Assembly (NCBI GenBank): GCA_022486815.1 | Contig: JAKVJW010000016.1 | Span: 1 to 56,952, forward strand | Direction of reading: 5' to 3' | Length of the DNA stretch: 56,952 nucleotides | Source: Prevotella sp. | Lineage (GTDB): Bacteria > Bacteroidota > Bacteroidia > Bacteroidales > Bacteroidaceae | Shown here: positions 28,773 through 36,559 of the stretch, one piece after another | Position numbering within the stretch: position 1 is the first letter of the stretch | How the letters are laid out: each line of letters begins with the position of its first letter | Translations under genes and position numbers: made by a program | The notes under the pieces: model-generated | What the model saw: the letters and a program-made list of their open reading frames with translations, nothing else | Database searches by the model: none | Told to the model about the DNA's origin: nothing

Positions 28773-28799
28773 TAAAATTTCTTTTGTTCTAATTTGTTT

Positions 28800-29858
28800 T
28801 TAAAGAGAAAATACGGCTCCGACATTGAATCCAATCCAACCTGCGACTTTGTATTTTCCTCCAGCATGTTCAAATAGTGTATGCGGCATTTTAATTACAT
28901 CAACAAATTCTCCGTTTTCTTTTTGATTGGTTACAAATGTCTTGAAACTCGGTCCTGCCTTTATGGCGAAATGTTTTGTTACCTGATATTGATAATTCAA
29001 ATTGAACTGATTTAACAGATTCATTTTCTTGTCTCCCCATTTCCCGTTGTAATGAAGAGCATCGCAGATCAGTTCCATATTCAATTTATGATTGCCTTTT
29101 ATCGGGATAATGGATCCAAAACCGAATCCGGTACTAAATACGGATTTCTTATTGTGTTCGCCAATGCCTGCTCTGAATATGGAATGGAATTCTTCTTTCC
29201 CCATCTTATAGGATAAACTTGTAATGAATAGTTCATTGGTAGAGACTTCGAAGGCATAATATCCGTTCTTGACTACATTGAATAGTCCAACCGGGAGGAC
29301 ACCATCATCGTCACCGCAGACGTTTACAATACCGACTTGAACTCCTTTCCCCTTTTTAGCATAGTTTACTACACCAATTTGACTTCCGGATAAACTGCCT
29401 TTAACAAAATTGATTGTGGATAGTTGCAGTCCTTTGTGCGAGCCGGAAACATTTGCCACACCGGAAATTTCTACTCCTTTCGATTGGCCTTTGGTCAGGT
29501 TGGTTACGCCTGAAACAAGAAGTCCTTTACTGTCTCCTGATGCCATATTGCAAACTCCCGAAATAATATCCCCCTTATTATTGCCTGATGTTATATTGCA
29601 TACTCCCGAAATTTGACACCCGTTCACGTTACCTTTATTGATGTTTGCCACTGATCCCAACTCAAATCCATTTACACCACCATTTAATCCGCCGATAATG
29701 TTGAACGAAAAGTTGTTCGTATAATCTACAGAATTAGTCCCGGCTGTCCCAACCGGATAAATAAAGGTTACTTGCACTGCTTTCTTTTCTTGTGCGTTTA
29801 TGTTCATTCCAGCCAATACTGCTAAAAGTAGAATACTTAATCTTTTTATTGTCTTCAT
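28800..29858 (-). CDS. Exported protein with 16-residue surface repeats
   Basis: A 352-residue protein with a signal peptide (about 1-22, NINAQ) and no STN or regulatory-like domain. Residues about 60-195 consist of nine units of 14-16 residues on the pattern G-x-x-(I/V)-S-G-V-x-N (for example GCQISGVCN, GVEISGVAN, GVQVGIVN), followed by a C-terminal beta-rich region ending in Phe, as in an outer membrane barrel. The repeat and the junction VGLFNVVKNGYYAFE are shared with the STN protein of the same cluster (IGLFNIVKNGYRTFE), so the two are paralogues. It lies upstream of and in line with the sigma gene. Role unknown; a surface partner or target of the signalling system is inferred. Confidence 0.75.
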   Translation of the reverse strand: MKTIKRLSILLLAVLAGMNINAQEKKAVQVTFIYPVGTAGTNSVDYTNNFSFNIIGGLNGGVNGFELGSVANINKGNVNGCQISGVCNITSGNNKGDIISGVCNMASGDSKGLLVSGVTNLTKGQSKGVEISGVANVSGSHKGLQLSTINFVKGSLSGSQIGVVNYAKKGKGVQVGIVNVCGDDDGVLPVGLFNVVKNGYYAFEVSTNELFITSLSYKMGKEEFHSIFRAGIGEHNKKSVFSTGFGFGSIIPIKGNHKLNMELICDALHYNGKWGDKKMNLLNQFNLNYQYQVTKHFAIKAGPSFKTFVTNQKENGEFVDVIKMPHTLFEHAGGKYKVAGWIGFNVGAVFSL

Positions 29859-29985
29859 CGTTTTTTTGTAAAATTTATCTGATTCTACTGATAAAACAGT
29901 TAACTGGCAAGTTACCCCTATTCTGAAAAAAAATATTTAATTTTCCTCACGTTCGAAATGACATATTTATAATTAATTCCTCATT

Positions 29986-30022
29986 ACCACAACGTAGTAA
30001 CCTTACTACCACAGCATAGTAA
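29986..30022. promoter_or_regulatory. Two 22-bp-spaced repeats, possible operator
   Basis: ACCACAACGTAGTAA (29986-30000) recurs as ACCACAGCATAGTAA (30008-30022), two mismatches, period 22 bp. The second copy is also flanked by perfect TTACTA and TAGTAA arms. They lie 130-165 bp upstream of the minus-strand repeat-protein gene, a suitable distance for an activator site. Confidence 0.4.
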
Positions 30023-30052
30023 TTACGGATCATGTATAGCTCTTAAAGGCTA

Positions 30053-30140
30053 AATGGTATAAGTCGCTTAAAATTAGATATATGTACAATTAGTTAGATC
30101 TGTTTTTTCCTTCATGTTTAATTCCTCTAACGGGTATCAG
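30053..30140 (+). repeat. Dispersed intergenic repeat, copy B
   Basis: Aligns with 20904-20990 in the same orientation; identical over TAACGGGTATCA at its end, and very similar over GTATAAGTCGCTTAAAAT. The CATTGGCGGAATTAATTT motif follows 28 bases later. Confidence 0.6.
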
Positions 30141-30288
30141 AAAGTGCAATTATGATTCATATTACTCATTGGCGGAATTAATTTATAGTTCATACAGGAA
30201 ATGATTTTGTTATCCAAACAATGAAGAAGATGAAAGTTGCTAAGGTTTTGAATAAGCATCAAAAAGTGTAATGCTTTCCAAACCAGTT

Positions 30289-31158
30289 TTAATCTTTCTC
30301 AAAATCCTCTAACAGTTCCTTGTTGAGTACTCCCTGGCAGATTTGTCTTACCTGTCCTGTCATCCTGACTTCCCAGTCCTTACTGATCTGTATGCTCAGG
30401 TTTCCTCCCAGGCATCTGATGAGAACCTCATTTTCAACCAGTCCTTTCTTATGAAGTACACATGCTACGGCACATGACGAAGTCCCAGAAGCAAGCGTGA
30501 ATCCGGCTCCCCGTTCCCAGATCAGGATATGAGCCTCATGGCGGTTAATCACTTTGGCAAACTGTACATTGATCCTGTTAGGGAACATCGGATAGTGTTC
30601 TATCATCGGACCTGCTTTTTTGATTTCCTCAACGTCCAGTTTATCTTTGATGATTACGCAGTGTGGATTGCCCATGGAAACACAGTTTACCTGATATTTC
30701 GTTCCATTTACAGTGATGGTTTCATCATTCACCTCTGTTGCCGGAAATTTTGTCGGTATCAGCGCAGAACGGAATTCAGCCTTCCCCATATCCACGGTAA
30801 TCAATGTGGCCTTGTTGTCTTTAACCTCAACGATATTAGCATTAACGATTCCACCCTTTGTCTCAACAGTAAACTGTCGTTGGTGGATAAAATCGTAATC
30901 AAATATATATTTGCAGAAGATCCGCAGTCCATTACCGCTCTTTTCCGCTTCAGACCCGTCCGGGTTGAAAATCCTCAAACCGACATCTGCTTTATCCGTT
31001 TCTACTTTGAGTAGGATACCGTCAGATCCTATGCCATAATTCACATTGCAAATTTTCTTGACTACAGAGGGAGTCAGCGTGAATGTAATATTCTTGCTGT
31101 CCAAAACAATATATTCATTGCCTAAGCCATGACTTTTAACAAAATAGTTTTTTTCCAT
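30289..31158 (-). CDS. DapF-family protein lacking both catalytic cysteines
   Basis: A 289-residue cytoplasmic protein with the two-lobed diaminopimelate epimerase fold. Conserved marks include HGLGNEY (10-16), GIGSDG (42-47), NPDGSE, GNGLRIF (75-81) and GNPHCVI (163-169). In true DapF two cysteines act as acid and base, in CGNG and in the second-lobe CGTG motif. Here these positions are Ser 74 (EKSGNG) and Ser 224 (LASGTS). A cysteine-dependent racemisation should therefore fail or be much reduced, and the protein may catalyse another isomerisation or bind a ligand. Annotation as dapF would be unsafe. It is monocistronic, with no lysine-pathway neighbours. Length is normal. Confidence 0.8.
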   Translation of the reverse strand: MEKNYFVKSHGLGNEYIVLDSKNITFTLTPSVVKKICNVNYGIGSDGILLKVETDKADVGLRIFNPDGSEAEKSGNGLRIFCKYIFDYDFIHQRQFTVETKGGIVNANIVEVKDNKATLITVDMGKAEFRSALIPTKFPATEVNDETITVNGTKYQVNCVSMGNPHCVIIKDKLDVEEIKKAGPMIEHYPMFPNRINVQFAKVINRHEAHILIWERGAGFTLASGTSSCAVACVLHKKGLVENEVLIRCLGGNLSIQISKDWEVRMTGQVRQICQGVLNKELLEDFEKD

Positions 31159-31177
31159 GTTAGTATATTTGAGAAGA

Positions 31178-31185
31178 CAAATTTA
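31178..31185 (-). promoter_or_regulatory. -7 element of the DapF-like gene
   Basis: Minus-strand TAAATTTG fits TAnnTTTG; predicted start is about 15 bases before the ATG. No clear -33 TTG. Confidence 0.45.
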
Positions 31186-31302
31186 CATCGTTTTTCTGAT
31201 ATATGATACGGAAAAACCTTAAAAAGCGGGTTCAGGCTCAATGATAGTGAATTTGTCAGACAAATGTCAGTTTCTTTTTCAGGCCAGAGAAACTTAATGT
31301 TT

Positions 31303-31310
31303 TAATTTTG
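31303..31310 (+). promoter_or_regulatory. -7 element of the membrane protein gene at 31349
   Basis: TAATTTTG fits TAnnTTTG, 38 bases before the ATG. The -33 element is weak. Confidence 0.45.
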
Positions 31311-31348
31311 TGCCGGATTCAAAGGCATGCATTCAAATATTGTAAGAC

Positions 31349-32035
31349 ATGATCAGAAGGATGATTTTCACGATCAAGGAGCGATTGGTCAGAAAGAGAA
31401 AAAAAGAAAGATTTCCGGAAGCGAAAGTGAGCGATGACCTGACCCTGCGCCGTTTTTTTGTCTTGTTTCTTTCTTCCTTCATTATGCTGACGACAGTGGC
31501 GCTCTTGCCGAAGGGCGGTGACACGAGGCCGTTTACCGAGAAGTTGGAAGACAGGATCAATGATGCATCCATGGAAACCTATCAAGACAGTCTTTTCGGA
31601 TATACAGTCCGTTATCCGGCATTTTTTGAGCAGACCCCTGATTCCCTTATTGATGAGCCAGGGGCTTGCAGGTTTAGTTACTGGGATAACTGGGTTCAGA
31701 TAGTGCTAACGGCCCTTATCCAATCTAATCCCCGGCAACTGACGGTCGGGCAGGGAATGAACAATATCGGCAGATCTCTTCATGCCACGAAAGAAAATGA
31801 TGGAAAGGATTTCTTTATCTTATCCGGGCCATTATATGTTGACGGCAGCAGGATCAATGGATACCGGTTTCATGCCAAATATGTGAGGCATCGGAAAATC
31901 TGGTTTGTATTGCAGCTTACTTATCCTGAAAATTGCTCGAAGGCGGTGCGGCGGATCATCCGTCAGATAGATGAATGGCAGGTCTGGGACAAAAGGTCAT
32001 CGTGTGGGAACGGATTTGAAATACATGTCCATTGA
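31349..32035 (+). CDS. Hypothetical single-pass membrane protein
   Basis: A 228-residue protein not recognised as a known family. A strongly basic N-terminus (MIRRMIF..KERLVRKRKKERF) precedes one membrane helix (about 36-54, FFVLFLSSFIMLTTVALLP), which predicts the remainder (55-228) outside the cytoplasm. The periplasmic part contains YQDSLFGYTVRYPAFFEQTPDS and a later RIIRQIDEWQVW; the pattern of a short beta-strand-rich region resembles PsbP/MOG1-like domains, but this is only an impression. It has its own promoter and ends at a strong terminator shared with the convergent ahpC. Confidence 0.7.
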   Translation: MIRRMIFTIKERLVRKRKKERFPEAKVSDDLTLRRFFVLFLSSFIMLTTVALLPKGGDTRPFTEKLEDRINDASMETYQDSLFGYTVRYPAFFEQTPDSLIDEPGACRFSYWDNWVQIVLTALIQSNPRQLTVGQGMNNIGRSLHATKENDGKDFFILSGPLYVDGSRINGYRFHAKYVRHRKIWFVLQLTYPENCSKAVRRIIRQIDEWQVWDKRSSCGNGFEIHVH

Positions 32036-32053
32036 AAAATACGGAATAAAAAA

Positions 32054-32099
32054 GAGTTGGACCATAGTGGCTCGTTTCCTTGCTCACCATGTCCAACTC
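32054..32099. terminator. Bidirectional terminator between 31349 gene and ahpC
   Basis: GAGTTGGAC (32054-32062) pairs perfectly with GTCCAACTC (32091-32099), with further partial pairing inside. A-rich sequence precedes and T-rich sequence follows, suiting both convergent genes. Confidence 0.8.
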
Positions 32100-32138
32100 C
32101 TTATATAAAATATACTTTAAACCGGATCGTATGCTGGT

Positions 32139-32705
32139 TTAGAGTTTGCCGACAAGGTCAATACTTGGTTTTATGGTTTTGCTCCCCTGTCTCCATTTAG
32201 CCGGACAAACCTCGTCAGTATGAGTGGCTACGTACTGAGCAGCCTGGATCTTGCGGACAAGTTCATCTGCATTACGCCCGATGTTGTTATCCTGAATTTC
32301 TGCGACCTTGACCAGACCTTCCGGGTTAACCAGAAAGGTGCCGCGGTAAGCAACCCCTTCATCCTCCTTGTATACTCCGAATCCTTTAGCCAGTGTGCCG
32401 ATCGGATCAGCCAGCATGGCATATTTGATATTCTTGATACTTTCCGAAGTATCGTGCCAGGCCTTATGAACAAACTGAGAGTCTGTACTTACAGAGAACA
32501 CCTCTACTCCCATTCCCTTCAGTTCCTCATATTTGCTGGAAAGGTCTTCCAGTTCTGTAGGGCAGACAAAGGTGAAGTCTGAAGGATAGAAGAAGAACAG
32601 GGCCCATTTGCCCTCAATGTCTTTGTTGGATACTGTCTTGAAATTTCCATCCTGGTAAGCCTGAACAGAAAATTCAGGTGCGTGCGTATTAATAATTGGT
32701 TCCAT
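32139..32705 (-). CDS. ahpC: Alkyl hydroperoxide reductase subunit C
   Basis: A 188-residue typical 2-Cys peroxiredoxin that reduces hydrogen peroxide and organic peroxides in the cytoplasm. Peroxidatic Cys 48 lies in FTFVCPTE and resolving Cys 167 in EVCPAKW; the GTFLVNPEG region is conserved. It is divergent from oxyR with an OxyR-like operator between. The usual partner ahpF, which regenerates AhpC, is not next to it: the downstream neighbour is an unrelated convergent gene. Electron supply must come from a gene elsewhere or from thioredoxin. Confidence 0.96.
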   Translation of the reverse strand: MEPIINTHAPEFSVQAYQDGNFKTVSNKDIEGKWALFFFYPSDFTFVCPTELEDLSSKYEELKGMGVEVFSVSTDSQFVHKAWHDTSESIKNIKYAMLADPIGTLAKGFGVYKEDEGVAYRGTFLVNPEGLVKVAEIQDNNIGRNADELVRKIQAAQYVATHTDEVCPAKWRQGSKTIKPSIDLVGKL

Positions 32706-32742
32706 ATTATTTGTCTTTTAGTTGTACTTTTTTTAATTGTTA

Positions 32743-32773
32743 CAAAGATAGAAAAGAATTGTATAAATTCCAA
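32743..32773 (-). promoter_or_regulatory. Promoter of ahpC
   Basis: On the minus strand TTG (32773-32771), a 20-base spacer and TATCTTTG (32750-32743). The OxyR-like site lies just upstream of the -33 element, the position expected for activation. Confidence 0.75.
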
Positions 32774-32782
32774 CTGATAAAA

Positions 32783-32817
32783 TCTATCACGTGATAGAAA
32801 ATTTCTATATACCATAG
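32783..32817. promoter_or_regulatory. OxyR-like operator between ahpC and oxyR
   Basis: The 16-bp perfect palindrome TCTATCACGTGATAGA (32783-32798) is followed by ATAG-N7-CTAT (32794-32808) and a further ATAG at 32814. The E. coli OxyR consensus is four ATAG/CTAT blocks separated by seven bases; here the spacings are 6, 7 and 5. The place next to the ahpC -33 box and divergent oxyR supports the call, though the spacing departs from consensus. Confidence 0.65.
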
Positions 32818-32912
32818 TTAACATGCTGATAATCAAATGTATGATAGATAAGTCTTGATTTGCGAAAGACAAGAAATAAAAGTAAATACCGTATCGGTTT
32901 CTCTTTTTTTCT

Positions 32913-32920
32913 TATCTTTG
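32913..32920 (+). promoter_or_regulatory. -7 element of oxyR
   Basis: TATCTTTG, 32 bases before the oxyR ATG; AAGGAG at 32938-32944 is an unusually good ribosome-binding site for this phylum. Confidence 0.6.
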
Positions 32921-32951
32921 CTAAATTGTAATTATAAAGAAGGAGAGAAAC

Positions 32952-33857
32952 ATGACGTTACAACAACTGGAATATGTCATCGCTGTGTATCGGATAAAGC
33001 ATTTCTCCAAGGCAGCAGATTATTGTAATGTGACCCAACCGACGTTGAGTTCAATGATCCAGAAATTGGAGGAAGAACTGGGAATTACCATTTTCGACAG
33101 GCAGACGAATCCCATTCAACCGACAAGAGAGGGGAAGGCTGTGATCGACCAGGCGTGGAAGGTTCTTCTACGGGCCCGTAAATTGAAAGAAACGGTCGAA
33201 GAAGAGAAGCAATCTCTTTTAGGGCCATTCCTCATCGGTGTCCTGCCCACGATAGCTCCATATCTGATTCCTCGTTTCTTTCCCCAGGTCATGAAGGAGC
33301 ATCCGGAGATGGATCTTCGTATCATAGAGATGAAGACGAAGGATATGAAGAAGGCGTTGATCCGTGGAGAAATTGATGCCGGCATCTTAGCCCGAGTAGA
33401 AGGACTGGAAGGAATGCAGTGCCAGCCTCTGTTCAAGGAGAAGTATTTTGCCTATGTCGCCAAGAATGATCCACTTTTCAAGAGAAAGAGCATCCGCGCG
33501 GCAGACCTTACGGGGGAATATTTATGGCTGTTAGACGAAGGGCATTGCTTTCGTGATCAACTGGTCAAATTCTGTCATCTGAAGGCTGCCAGCCGGAGCA
33601 AGAGAGCTTATACACTGGGAAGCATTGAGACTTTTATGCGTATTGTAGAAAATGACAAAGGGGTAACCTTTATACCAGAACTGGCTATTTCTCAATTGAG
33701 CGAAGAGCAGAAACAATTGGTCCGGCCTTTTGCCGTACCTGTTCCTACCCGTGAAATCATCATGATGACGACATCTCATTTTATCCGCACCACTTTGCTG
33801 CAGCATCTTATCACAAGGATCAGAAATGCTGTTCCGGAAAGGATGCTGATAAAATAA
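32952..33857 (+). CDS. oxyR: Peroxide-sensing LysR regulator OxyR
   Basis: A 301-residue LysR-type activator. An N-terminal winged helix (about 1-60: FSKAADYCNVTQPTLSSMIQKLE) precedes the effector domain. The redox pair Cys 199 and Cys 208 is in EGHCFRDQLVKFC, the same positions and spacing as in E. coli OxyR, where peroxide oxidises them to a disulphide. It is divergent from ahpC and should activate it. A hairpin terminator follows 5 bases after the stop. Confidence 0.95.
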   Translation: MTLQQLEYVIAVYRIKHFSKAADYCNVTQPTLSSMIQKLEEELGITIFDRQTNPIQPTREGKAVIDQAWKVLLRARKLKETVEEEKQSLLGPFLIGVLPTIAPYLIPRFFPQVMKEHPEMDLRIIEMKTKDMKKALIRGEIDAGILARVEGLEGMQCQPLFKEKYFAYVAKNDPLFKRKSIRAADLTGEYLWLLDEGHCFRDQLVKFCHLKAASRSKRAYTLGSIETFMRIVENDKGVTFIPELAISQLSEEQKQLVRPFAVPVPTREIIMMTTSHFIRTTLLQHLITRIRNAVPERMLIK

Positions 33858-33861
33858 GAGA

Positions 33862-33900
33862 GGTAAAAACAGGAGAAAATCATGCTTTCCCGTTTTTACC
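33862..33900 (+). terminator. Terminator after oxyR
   Basis: GGTAAAAAC (33862-33870) and GTTTTTACC (33892-33900) are perfect inverted arms with further pairing inside. There is no long T-run after it, but T-rich sequence lies within the 3-prime arm. Confidence 0.6.
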
Positions 33901-33972
33901 GTTCAGGGACGTGTTGCAGGAATTTATAAAATGTATCCAATATTTTGTAACTGTTTTCACCGAAAACCGGAG

Positions 33973-34033
33973 TATCTTTGTCCGTGTAAACCAGCGTGAT
34001 CCTGAGGTGGTGATGCGGCGGATCGTTCCGCCG
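33973..34033 (+). promoter_or_regulatory. Promoter and leader hairpin of the copper chaperone
   Basis: TATCTTTG (33973-33980) fits the -7 consensus. The leader then carries CGGCGGA (34016-34022) and TCCGCCG (34027-34033), a GC-only 7-bp stem with a TCGT loop, 44 bases before the ATG. The hairpin could tune stability or translation; a specific ligand is not suggested. Confidence 0.4.
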
Positions 34034-34076
34034 GTCCCATGAACAGGGGGCTGATGATCCAGGACTTTTAAAACTT

Positions 34077-34292
34077 ATGAAGATGAAAAAGACTTTTATG
34101 GTAAATGGAATGAAATGTATGCACTGTAAAGTTAAGGTTGAAGATGCCATTCAATCACTGAAGGGTATTAATATCGTTAAAGTGAATCTTGAAGATAAAA
34201 GTGCTTCGGTAGATTATGATGAGAATGTCGTTTCTGTCGATGATTTGAAGAAAGCAGTAAGTGCAAGTGGAAGATATGAACTTATAGGGTAA
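34077..34292 (+). CDS. Heavy-metal-associated copper chaperone, CopZ-like
   Basis: A 71-residue single HMA domain (ferredoxin-like fold) with the metal-binding motif MKCMHC (about residues 12-17). It should carry Cu(I) in the cytoplasm to the ATPase that starts 152 bases downstream. ATGs at 34077 and 34083 are both usable; either gives the full domain. Confidence 0.88.
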   Translation: MKMKKTFMVNGMKCMHCKVKVEDAIQSLKGINIVKVNLEDKSASVDYDENVVSVDDLKKAVSASGRYELIG

Positions 34293-34444
34293 TATCTCTG
34301 AGATTATCTGTCAGAGAGTCTGAGGGCAGGGCGGAGATATTGCCCGAGTCGGTATGAGAGAGGAAAGGATAGTATATATTATACTGATTCCGTCTTAGTA
34401 GAGATTGTGGCTTATAAGAAGGATGTTGAAGGAAAGGATGAACA

Positions 34445-36379
34445 ATGAAAAAGACAATTCCCGTTGTTGGTATGGCTTGTGCAGCTTGTGCGGTCAATGT
34501 TGAGCGCAAACTAAGTTCATTGAGGGGTATTCAAGGTGCATCGGTGAGTTTGCCAGCTCGGAGTGCACTTGTGGACTATGATCCAACTGTGATTTCTCTT
34601 GAAACGATGAAAAAGAATATCAATGACATCGGTTATGACTTGGTTATTGATACGGGGCAGAGTGTGGAGACGATCGAGCACAACGCATATCGGATATTAA
34701 AGCACAAAACCATTCTCTCCTGGATATTGGCAATCCTGCTGATGAGTATCTCGATGAAGTGGCTGACCCTTGGTTCTACAAATATCACTAATCAGGTGAG
34801 CCTCTTGCTCTGCATAGCTGACCTGTGGTTTTGTGGTCGTCAGTTTTATGTTACGGCTTGGAAACAACTGGTACATGCTTCGGCAAATATGGACACCTTG
34901 GTTGCTCTTTCCACGGCAATCAGTTTTCTGTTCAGTACCTATAATACTTTTTGGGGCGAACAGACCTGGGGAGCAAGGGGCATTGAGTGGCATACCTATT
35001 TTGATGCAGCGGTCATGATCATTACCTTTGTATTAACAGGCAGGCTGTTGGAAGAGAAAGCCCGTGAGAGTACCGCTTCCAGCATCCGCCAACTGATGGG
35101 TATGGAATCAAAGACCGCCCGTATCGTCGAACAGGATGAGAGTGGAAATGAGGTTATCCGTGAAGTCCCGGTCTCTACCATTTCTCCGGGAGACGTTCTG
35201 GAGGTCCGCCCCGGAGAGAAAGTCCCTGTAGATGGAGAGGTAATGAGTGCTGAAAGTTTTATGACCGCAGATGCCGCATACGTCGATGAGTCCATGATTA
35301 CAGGTGAGCCGACTCCGGCTGAGAAGAAAAAAGGTTCTTCTGTTCTTGCAGGGACTATTCCCAGCCAGGGCAAGTTTCGTATGAAGGCCCGTCAGATTGG
35401 TGCCGATACGGCCTTAGCACACATTATACAGATGGTCCAGCAGGCTCAGAGCTCTAAGGCACCTGTGCAACGGATTATTGATAAGGTCTCCCTGGTCTTT
35501 GTACCTGTTGTAGCAGTCCTGGCACTTTTTACTTTCATCTTATGGTGGATTATAGGAGGTTCTGGTGATTTGCCACAGGCCATACTTTCCGCTGTGGCTG
35601 TTCTGGTGATTGCCTGCCCTTGTGCGATGGGCTTAGCTACGCCGACAGCACTGATGGTAGGTATTGGCAAAGCTGCTCAGCAGCAGGTGTTGATCAAGGA
35701 TGCAACTGCTCTGGAGGAATTGAAGAATGTAGATGTACTGGTTACGGACAAGACTGGAACGCTGACAATTCCCAATCAGAACATAGATTTTACCAAAGCT
35801 GATGATCTTTCTCTGGAAAAGCGGGAGACCATGAAGCCTCATGCCCGGGAAGCCATGAAGATTCTGCAGGATATGGGTATAGAGGTCTATATGATGAGTG
35901 GTGACAAGGAAGAGGCTGCCCGATATTGGGCAGAGAAGGCCGGAATCACCCATTATCAGAGTAAGGTGTTGCCTCTGGATAAAGAGAATCTTGTCAGAAA
36001 ACTTCAGGCTGAAGGCAAGAAGGTGGCGATGGTCGGTGATGGTATCAATGATACGCAGGCACTGGCACTGGCTGATGTCAGTATAGCCATGGGCAAGGGA
36101 ACTGATGTAGCCATGGATGTGGCCCAGGTGACGCTGATGGGGGATGACCTGCGTCATATTCCAGATGCTATCCTTTTAAGTAAGAAAACGGTAAAGATGG
36201 TCTGGGAGAACCTTTTCTGGGCTTTTATCTATAACATTGTCTGTATCCCACTTGCAGCCGGTGTCTTGTACCTTTTTGGAATAGACTTTCAGATTACGCC
36301 GATGTGGGCCAGTGCTCTGATGGCTTTTTCCAGTATATCTGTAGTGCTCAACTCATTGCGGTTGAAGTTTGTGAAATAG
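34445..36379 (+). CDS. Copper P1B-type ATPase lacking most of the N-domain
   Basis: A 644-residue heavy-metal transporter. It has an N-terminal HMA domain (GMACAAC, Cys 12 and 15), membrane helices, TGEP actuator motif (about 286-289), the CPC metal site (391-393), phosphorylation site DKTGT (435-439) and the hinge GDGINDT (531-537). In CopA-type pumps roughly 110-130 residues after DKTGT form the nucleotide-binding N-domain with the SEHP motif. Here only about 25 residues separate DKTGT from the following P-domain segment (METMKPHAREAMKIL) and no HP motif is visible. The frame is intact, so this is an in-frame loss of about 95 residues or a lineage feature. ATP binding should be severely impaired. 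Copper is inferred from CPC and the adjoining chaperone. Confidence 0.85.
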   Translation: MKKTIPVVGMACAACAVNVERKLSSLRGIQGASVSLPARSALVDYDPTVISLETMKKNINDIGYDLVIDTGQSVETIEHNAYRILKHKTILSWILAILLMSISMKWLTLGSTNITNQVSLLLCIADLWFCGRQFYVTAWKQLVHASANMDTLVALSTAISFLFSTYNTFWGEQTWGARGIEWHTYFDAAVMIITFVLTGRLLEEKARESTASSIRQLMGMESKTARIVEQDESGNEVIREVPVSTISPGDVLEVRPGEKVPVDGEVMSAESFMTADAAYVDESMITGEPTPAEKKKGSSVLAGTIPSQGKFRMKARQIGADTALAHIIQMVQQAQSSKAPVQRIIDKVSLVFVPVVAVLALFTFILWWIIGGSGDLPQAILSAVAVLVIACPCAMGLATPTALMVGIGKAAQQQVLIKDATALEELKNVDVLVTDKTGTLTIPNQNIDFTKADDLSLEKRETMKPHAREAMKILQDMGIEVYMMSGDKEEAARYWAEKAGITHYQSKVLPLDKENLVRKLQAEGKKVAMVGDGINDTQALALADVSIAMGKGTDVAMDVAQVTLMGDDLRHIPDAILLSKKTVKMVWENLFWAFIYNIVCIPLAAGVLYLFGIDFQITPMWASALMAFSSISVVLNSLRLKFVK

Positions 36380-36398
36380 AAACATTTTTTGAAAAGAT

Positions 36399-36450
36399 AG
36401 AATACCAGATATGGGAAGAAGGAATTCCTGTTTCTGGTATTCTGCTTTTT
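36399..36450 (+). terminator. Terminator after the copper ATPase
   Basis: AGAATACCAG (36399-36408) pairs with CTGGTATTCT (36434-36443), followed by GCTTTTT. Confidence 0.75.
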
Positions 36451-36559
36451 ATCATTTAGAGTAGTGTACCAGATAATGTACAGACTCTTTTTAACATTAG
36501 TTATGGATTTTACTTAAAATTTATTATTATATATCCGTAATTTTTTGTAATTTTCCAAA

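Larger units (their letters stand above)
29859..30288. other. Non-coding gap with tandem repeats and dispersed element
   Basis: About 430 bases without a credible gene between a minus-strand repeat-protein gene and dapF. It contains two 22-bp-spaced repeats (29986-30022), the repeat copy B (30053-30140) and the CATTGGCGGAATTAATTT motif (30168-30185). Confidence 0.6.

Noticed and set aside
29410..29616. Plus-strand ORF opposite the 16-residue-repeat gene with periodic composition
   Set aside because: Its periodicity merely mirrors the repeat coding of the opposite strand.
29986..30022. CRISPR-like array
   Set aside because: Only two diverged 15-base copies with 7-base gaps; no spacers of CRISPR length and no cas genes.
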